Source: Takakia lepidozioides
Lineage: Eukaryota; Streptophyta; Takakiopsida; Takakiales; Takakiaceae
Assembly: GCA_030704615.1 (NCBI GenBank)
Contig: CM060732.1
Span: 29,617,053-29,681,052 of the forward strand
Length of the DNA stretch: 64,000 nt
Direction: 5' to 3'
A model generated the notes under the pieces. That model did not search any database. It was not told the origin of the DNA and was given only the letters and a program-made list of their open reading frames with translations. The position numbers and the translations under genes were made by a program. This document shows positions 57,225 to 64,000 of the stretch, piece by piece (within the stretch, counting starts at the first letter, position 1; each line of letters begins with the position of its first letter).

Positions 57225-57590
57225 ATCAACCTTCCATAGACTAGGCTTAATGGATAAGCCTAGTTCTCTCCCTAAGGATGTATCGCCTCTATCCCTCGCG
57301 AGTCCCATCAACCCTCTAAAGACTAGGCTCTCTCTCTCTCTCCAGGCTTAATGGATAAGCCTGGTTCTCCGCCTAGGCAAGAAGTCTCCACAATGCCTCT
57401 ATCCCTTGCAGGTTCTAAAGACTAGGCTCTCTCTCTCTCTCTCTCTCTCTCTCGGCTTAATGGATAAGCCTGGTTCTCTGCCTAGGCAAGCAGTCTCCAC
57501 AATGCCTCTAGGGTTCTAAAGACTACTCTCTCTCCCTCTCTCTGCCTCTCTCCCTCTCCCTCTATAACTTTTTGGATTTCATTTGGCCCT
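57225..57590 (+). repeat. Hairpin-bearing tandem repeats with CT microsatellites, three units
   Basis: Each unit contains GGCTTAATGGATAAGCC, an inverted repeat around ATGGA, at 57241-57263, 57342-57364 and about 57454-57472. This is followed in units 2 and 3 by CGCCTAGGC or TGCCTAGGC, AAGTCTCCACAATGCCTCTA or a close variant, and TTCTAAAGACTA, then a CT run. A fourth, isolated unit is at 59456. The first two units form 9-bp stems. Confidence 0.8.
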
Positions 57591-59455
57591 GATATTTACT
57601 ATTTGCTTCTTTCATCTAAACTGGATGAAATACATGAATAATGGTGACCTATTCTAAAAATCCAAGAGGTAGTAATTTGTACCATCGTAAATGATGGCAG
57701 TTACTAAACCTAAGCCTATACCGTAACCCTAAGATACCTTTTTATGGGATATCATCCATTAACAAAGTGCATCTCTTTAAAATGTGATTTTTCATCCACC
57801 CTGGATGAGAAATCGGGAAGTTGTGCCCTAAACGGGCCGACATATTTCACAGCACAGAACTCGTGCTTCTATGATCCTTGATGATGCGCCGTGTAAACCT
57901 GCTCCCTTGCAGCTACATGGTACTCGTGATGGCTGGCTTTTGGGATGCGCATTGGCAGATAGACAGATTCCTCTCTGGTAGTCGACAATGCAGTGATCGC
58001 TCTGCTCAGAAATTTATGATTCTGTTAAATTCGCAGCGGCGCTCTTACTCCTCGTTAGGAAGTACTCCACCCCTACTTAGCCACAGATTACATGTTGCTC
58101 TCTTTCTGTATGAGCTACTCTCTATCTGTGAACACTTCTACTTTGATTGCGTTCTGCTGGAGACATCTACTGGACGCCATGGCGCAGGGCATACCACAAA
58201 CACTCAAGGTTTTTTTTTAGTGTACCCTTGCTTGGATTACGATTTGTACATGCTTTAGAATTCAACACTGACATGGATAGCAACTGTGAAAACCTGCCAC
58301 TCACCTGATGCATCCTCACTAACACACATCTCTATGTGGTGGTTTTTGGGACGGGCACAGGTGAGGGTCTTCACTTGTCTTGAATTATTGAAGCTTGCAT
58401 AGTCTGATTCATGCATAAGGGATTGTTGCTACTGCCTGAAGCTGCTAATACCAACTGTTGTTTCAAATCTGCCATCTTGCTGCCTCAAATCGGCTTCAAG
58501 TCTGCTCTAATGAGGATCACCTTCTTACTCCTTATCCCTGTTTTTGGTTCTTGATAACCACTTCTATATGTTTTGGAGTTAAGACACACAAGGGACTTCA
58601 TAGAAAACAAAATCTCTGTTGAAGGCTCTGGCTGTTTTCAACAAAGGTACATGGCTGCGGCTATAGCTCTGGCAGCATGGAAACTAAGCTCTGAAATGAA
58701 ACACCATGGCCTGGCTCTGATGGATCAGAAGATAGACCTTGTGATAACAAACATTCTTCAAGGCTCTTATATCACCACTATTTCATTGCATGATAGGGGA
58801 CAATGGTTTCTGAGTTCATTTCTTTAACTAGCAGAGCTTGTTATGAGGCCCTAGAATACCACTCCAGGCCCATATCTACTTGAGGGTACTCAGCCCTATG
58901 TTTTGTTTTGTTAGAAATCTGGCTTATGACTTGGCACTGAAGCACCTTCAGACCTGGCCCCATCAGTATTTTGGTTTTCAAGAACTGCTTGCTAGTAGAT
59001 GTTGTGCGCTTCCTACCTTATACTATGGCAGAGTTTTGATCTTGAAGTCCTGGAATAACTATCCAGGCTTACATATGCCTGAAAAAACTCAGCCCCGCTT
59101 CTACTTTATGAATCTTGCATGTGTCTTGGCACTGACAGATCAGTTTCACGCCTACACAGGATGCTGTTTTAGGAAGATGAATGGCTCAAGAACTAGATTA
59201 TGTAAGGCTTGACCCGTGTCAACAACAAAAAATGAATGCTTTATGTCAACTTATGGGGCTTTCAGGATATGAATGACCAGGAATCCCGCCCTCCCACCCT
59301 GTTTTTTCAGATACCCTGAAAAGTTATAAGATGTTCAAATGAGTTGGTAAAAGGGGTTGTTAGATGATGCCCTGTAAAGGGTTGCTTTGTCTTTCAATGA
59401 CAATGACCTTAGTGGTCTTGTCCATGTCTTGACATGACATGTATATCTTCTCTCT
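57591..59455. other. Unassigned region with a degenerate internal duplication
   Basis: Open frames at 57878-58258 and 58880-59212 match no family I know. About 58850-58950 and 59045-59145 look alike (GAATA-C-A-TCCAGGC... CTCAGCCC...CTTGGCACTGA), suggesting an old tandem duplication with a period near 197 bp. Confidence 0.4.
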
Positions 59456-59535
59456 CTAGGCTTAATGGATAAGCCTAGTTCCCCGTTCTCCGCCTAGGCA
59501 AGAAGTCTCCACAATGCCTCTATCCCTTGCGGGAC
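59456..59535 (+). repeat. Isolated copy of the hairpin-bearing repeat
   Basis: It holds the same hairpin (59456-59478, 9-bp stem, loop ATGGA), GCCTAGGC palindrome (59492-59499) and AAGTCTCCACAATGCCTC as the tandem copies 2 kb upstream, and is also preceded by a short CT run. Confidence 0.8.
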
Positions 59536-61499
59536 AGAGCCAACAAACAACGGATGAAACCTAAAAGACGATCGTGGACAGGGAAGAACGTCTCTCTTGC
59601 TTCATGGACAACATAGGGAGTCTAGGGGTTGCATATGCACCCGCACCCTCGCGGTGCGGGTCGTTCCGCGCACTGGCATCTCTCATTGCTCAGGTCAGAT
59701 GTGTTGTTCTTAACAAAACAAAATTAGTGTGTTTTCAGTTACGGCCGCGGGACCACCGTTGTTGGCATCCCGCGAACCTGCAGTATGGGGAAGGTCGTAA
59801 GTACTGCTTGTAGGGGTTGTGCCCCGGTGATCTTGTCGACTATTTCATTTCTCCCATGAGACACTTGAAAGCGAGATTGGAGTGAGATTTCCCCATTGTG
59901 TAGCCTGCTTATCATAGCTTGGATGTATTGGTCTGCGTCTTGGTGATCGTCCTTTTGAAATTCCTTGACATACTTGAGAAGTGAGGTGTATTGTGTGTAA
60001 ACAGGGCACAAAAGGTCACAAAAGGGAGTTTCAATATACAAATTGTCTGGAAACTCATTGATCGACCTTCTGGTATGTGGGAAGTCGAACCTTCTAGCGT
60101 ATATCGGAAGCAAAATTGGAAAATCTTGGTAAATACATAGATACTTGAATATACTTTGTTGAAAAAGAGTAGGCAGACCTTGAAATGGTCAGCTTCTTGA
60201 AAGGTCATGTTCTCCACATGACTAACTGCTTTTCTCTTTCTCAATTTATGTGCTTAGTCCGATGTTGGAAACTCACATAGTAATGAATAACAACTCTTGG
60301 CACATTTGTGGAAGTTGCATATCAATCCCAGCTCACTCTTCATCTCCAGAAAATCGATGTCTGTTGAATGTCTGAGGCTCTAGGTGTAGTATTGATGCTT
60401 ATTTCCATAAACTTTTTCAGGTTCATGCTGCAGTACACAGGCAGTAGGTGCCTGGAAGACTCAGGTGAGGTTCAGGGTTCCACATTTCAGACGAAGGTCT
60501 GATGAGCCCTGTCTGCAGGTATCTTCAGTGATAATCCCTGTTTTTTGAAGTTTTGAATCTAACCTAAATATACTCAACTCGGGATCTCATCTAGTTGGAG
60601 AGATAAACTGCTCCAAGAAGCTCAGATTACACATTGAAGCAGACAGCAAAAAACTCTACCTTTTGCGAAGCTAATGACCGCAGGAGTTGGGGATGCTAAC
60701 ATTTCTTGCATTGGCGTACACAGTGCATGGACCAAAACTATTTTCTGCTTCTCTCTCTTTCACTGTTGGAGATTACAGCATGTTCTAAGTGTGCATGCAG
60801 ACTCCATACATAAGGCCCTATCTTCTCGTTTTGGTCCTGCAAGGGGCCTCACTCACTCAGCAGATTATGGGGCTGGGCTGTGGGGCTGAAAGCAGTATCC
60901 CACTTGTGGAGGAGCCAAGGACAGATTCCCTTGCAAGTGGTGGCTACAGAGCCTCCCAAAGCTTCAGGGATGCCAATGAAATTAGGTGATAACACGAAAC
61001 ATTCATGTGGGGTTTTTTGGGGGTAGCTGTGTTGTATGTGCCCTAGGATCCAGGCTGAGCTATCCAGCAGACTGTAATCTGGTCAAAGATGCAAGAAAGC
61101 ACACAGGGTAGTCAGACAAGGGCTATAATTGGTTTATCTGGCATGTAGGTCAACGCTGGTTCTTTAGAGATCCTTCACAATGGTAGGACAACAGTGTTGA
61201 CAAGGTGAGCTTCCTTCATGTATTCTTCAAAGATGGAGGATGTCAATTGTCATCTACAAAAAAGGTGCGCGCCATGTTACCAACCTTGATGCAGCAGTGC
61301 CTTGGCTGTTTTCGAGCCGGAAATCGACCAAAGTGTGGGGAGCTATTCCGGACTCCCCACAACCAAAGGGAATTTCCACTCAGCCCATGTAGTCAAGGGT
61401 TGTGTGGGGGAGCAAAGGGGGGACCGTTATGTCCTGGTGAGCAGCCGAAGCTCCAAATTGGCCCGGCAGCTATAAACCATTTTTTTATCATCTCTTTCC
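59536..61499. other. Unassigned region with a possible minus-strand exon
   Basis: The longest candidate is on the minus strand at 60113-59739 (124 aa, with DNLYIETPFCDLLCPVYTQY and DADQYIQAMISRLHNG), which reads like real protein but which I cannot assign. Otherwise nothing recognised. Confidence 0.35.
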
Positions 61500-61565
61500 A
61501 CCATAGTCTGAAGAGTGAAAATGTGGTCAGAGTCGATCGGTTGCGACGGAAGCCTACTTGCACCT
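61500..61565 (-). mobile_element. Tiny reverse-transcriptase scrap next to a PPR pseudogene
   Basis: On the minus strand VGFRRNRSTLTTFSLF follows the PPR E-motif in frame. GFRxNRST is the conserved LINE reverse transcriptase block, so a LINE fragment is joined to the PPR remnant here. Only about 20 codons support it. Confidence 0.5.
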
Positions 61566-63200
61566 TTGCGGTATCATCCCACCTGCCAGCTCCCCTATAG
61601 ATGTTTGATAGCAGCACATAAGTTGCAGCATCCTGTCGATCCCATTTGAGAATAGATCGTTCTGCAACCTCCACATCGCCATGAATTCTAAGCAAAGGTT
61701 TCCACACCACAACATCCGATTTGATGAAGTCCTCCGCTCATCCAATTGCCTGCACAGCCAAGGAGGTCCTCCTTGCAGTTAAAGTGCTCCACTCAGCCAT
61801 TCTCTTAGTGGCGAATAATCGCCAGATTTCGACCTCAAAAAATAAAATCGAATATTCTGTCGCAAATCCACTGTTTTTTCATGGATGAAATCGCCAAATT
61901 TCTCCAAATACAAAATAAATTATGGATGAATTCGCCAAATATGGATGATATAATGGATGATGGCATATAGGTGGATGAATTAAAGTGGATGAACAGAATA
62001 AATGGCTATTTCCTGCAAAACTCTGTAGCCACTCGTGCTGTTTTCCAAATTTCTTAAAAAAAACACTGGCTCCACTGTAGGAGTGAGGCCATGATCCTGA
62101 CTCAGGGAGTTCATCCACTAAGCCAAAATGGCTACATGCACAGAGAACACATATAAAGGTGATATTGTCTGGCTTTGCCCTTCCATTTGCATCTCTTAAA
62201 ATAGTTGCAGGACCTCCCTAGGACGACCATGCTTGGCATATCCTGCGATCATTGCATTCTGGGTCACTACATTTCGTTCAGCCATGTTGTAAACGGTCCA
62301 ATTCCAGCTTTGATAATGTTGACATAGACCCTTTTCCAGGGGACAAATGCAAACGAACGCGAGCCAGTTGGGCTTCACCCTTCCTGCACCATTTCGTCAT
62401 AGGTGTCCAAGGTCCACATATCCTGCAATCATCTCACTCTGTGAGACCTCAAATACTCCTGCATTTGGCTTACATGTTCAAGAGGGCACTGCCCGGAATG
62501 ATATCTGGTACAGTTCCAGCGCATGGACCTTTTCCAGGGCTGCCAGGCCCACACCTGCAAACGCAGACGAATGTAACCTTGTCCAGCTTCACCCCTTCCT
62601 GTATCATTTGGTGGTAGGTCTCCCAGGCATTCCTACCACACCTATGCTGGCCATATCCTGTGATCATTGCACTCCATGAGACCACATCTCGTTCAGTCAT
62701 ACTGTCACACTGTCATTGCATCCTCCATGCTCCAGTATTTGGCATACTTGCCCATGATGGTGGTGTTCCGATTATATTTGGTACAATTCCAGTTTTCATG
62801 ATGTCAATATTGACCTCCTTCCCCTTTTCCCACACACACACCTTGTGAATGCGAATGAAGGTGACCTGGTGCAGCCTTAGCCTTTCCCACATCATTTGGT
62901 GATGGGTCTCCGAGGCATTCGTACCACACCTATATTGGTAAACCCTGCCATCATTATATCAAACGTGACTAGATCTCATTCAGGCATTTTGTCGAACACT
63001 TTGTGCATCTACGACGCTCCCGCTTTTGACATACATGTAGACAAAGGGTGTTGTGAAGAAACATGTTTGGCTTGAAACCACTTCGGATACCTGCACTTAT
63101 GCAATAGGCAGACATGAGTATCTGAACCTGCAAAATGCCTCCTTGGCTCAGAATTTGAAGAGCCTCTTTGAGTTGTCCCATAGTCTCTGAATCAGTGCTT
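61555..63200 (-). pseudogene. PPR (PLS/E-type) pseudogene
   Basis: Read from 63200 downward: FKPNMFLHNTLCLHVC, KGKEVNIDIMKTGIVPN, MTERDVVSWSAMITGYGQH, MIQEGVKLDKVTFVCV, MAERNVVTQNAMIAGYAKHG, and finally the E-domain LLRIHGDVEVAERSIL with ATYVLLSNIYRGAGRWDD (about 61700-61555). The order is that of a normal plant PPR gene, but almost every repeat is separated by a stop or frame change, and no DYW end is seen. It resembles the PPR blocks inside the Mutator-like element at 7-10 kb, so both stem from one large family of organellar RNA-binding proteins. Confidence 0.8.
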
Positions 63201-64000
63201 ACGATTCTATCAACTTTGATGCCACTGCTTCCAGTTGACCATTCATCAGGGAAAGGTAGCTAGTTGTGAGGTGAAGTGATAATCAACCTTGGATCAAATA
63301 TGTGTAGCAATGTTGGCTTTTATGTGGTTGGGACTGTGTACTTTGATAAGCTTGGGCTGAGTGTTTTAGATGTTTGGCAGTTAAGATTATTAGCTGACAA
63401 GAAGCGTTTCTGTTTGAAAAGACATGCTACTTCAAGGTTTCGAAGTAATGATACTTGAGAAGGTGTTTCTGCATGCAGGTTCATTGAAAATTAAGATGTG
63501 CCCTGGCAAAGAATTTCCCTCTTTTATGCCCACGGCTCGAGAATCAATGAATTTCACCTCTTTTCTTATCGCCTGATATCGATTTCCAGATTATGAAGTT
63601 CAAGAGGTGTGAAGCTGCTGATTGCTGCAATTGACCACACAGCGATAACGAATTGCACTCCTATTTCATCATTTATGGGTCAACTTCCACGTGCTCCACA
63701 ATGAACTGATGCCCCACTCTCCTCTCTTAAGCTGCATCTGGAACTGTTGCTCTAAAACAAGTCTGCAAAGTCTTAAGAGTTTTAGAGTTTGTCAATTCCA
63801 GCATTCCGGATGACAAAACACACTTTTGCAAGGTGCAAGTTGTCTGTCAATCATTCATTAATGTGAACATCAATGCATAGACATGACAATAAAGCCATCA
63901 TTCTTGCCTTCAAAGCTCCTGGGCTCAAAGAAGGCAATTAGAGGAAATTACATTATCACTGCTTGGACATTTACCTTCAAATTGATTTTACAACTTTATT
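63201..64000. other. Window end, no gene recognised
   Basis: AT-rich sequence upstream of the minus-strand PPR remnant; no motif or open frame of note. Confidence 0.5.

Noticed and set aside
1-64000. CRISPR array, rRNA genes, or bacterial operon structure
   Set aside because: No regularly spaced repeats with unique spacers and no rRNA-like blocks; genes are spliced and widely spaced.

Overview
The window looks like nuclear DNA of a non-seed land plant, probably a fern or lycophyte, though the species cannot be fixed from the sequence. The evidence is: plant-type calcium-dependent protein kinases (CDPK), PLS/DYW-type pentatricopeptide (PPR) editing-factor sequences, spliced genes with long introns, and a very high and diverse transposon load (Ty3/gypsy, two kinds of LINE, a Mutator-like element with host gene fragments, a hAT MITE, piggyBac, and tRNA-derived modules).

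Layout. 1-13.86 kb is a decayed Ty3/gypsy retrotransposon. Its internal region carries gag, an aspartic protease, a cytosine-5 DNA methyltransferase placed between protease and reverse transcriptase, a partial reverse transcriptase, RNase H, integrase, and a C-terminal PHD finger. A 3' LTR follows. A 5.4-kb terminal-inverted-repeat element (9-bp target duplication, Mutator-like) carrying PPR-DYW gene fragments sits inside its reverse transcriptase. A 506-bp hAT-type MITE (8-bp target duplication) sits inside one of those PPR fragments, giving three nested insertions. An L1-like LINE remnant follows to 15.1 kb.

The genic part starts at 17 kb: two tandem intronless CDPK genes; a 12-exon COG2 gene (Golgi tethering complex) with LINE insertions in intron 2; a complete piggyBac element (34.0-38.1 kb) with TTAA target sites; an organelle-type RlmN gene; a small twin-CX9C gene on the minus strand; a 14-exon ER-membrane M28 metallopeptidase (ERMP1-like) gene with LINE copies in introns 4 and 11; and an intronless DPH1 gene. 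From 56 kb to the end I see repeats, a LINE scrap, hairpin-containing tandem repeats and a decayed PPR gene on the minus strand.

The host genes are unrelated housekeeping and signalling genes with no operon-like relation. The most unusual object is the retrotransposon that pairs its own DNA methyltransferase (a potential chromatin writer) with a PHD finger on its integrase (a potential chromatin reader). This copy is inactive: it has stops, frameshifts, an internal deletion and the nested insertion. Exon boundaries of COG2 and ERMP1 were derived by reading GT/AG sites and codon phase by eye, not by aligning transcripts.
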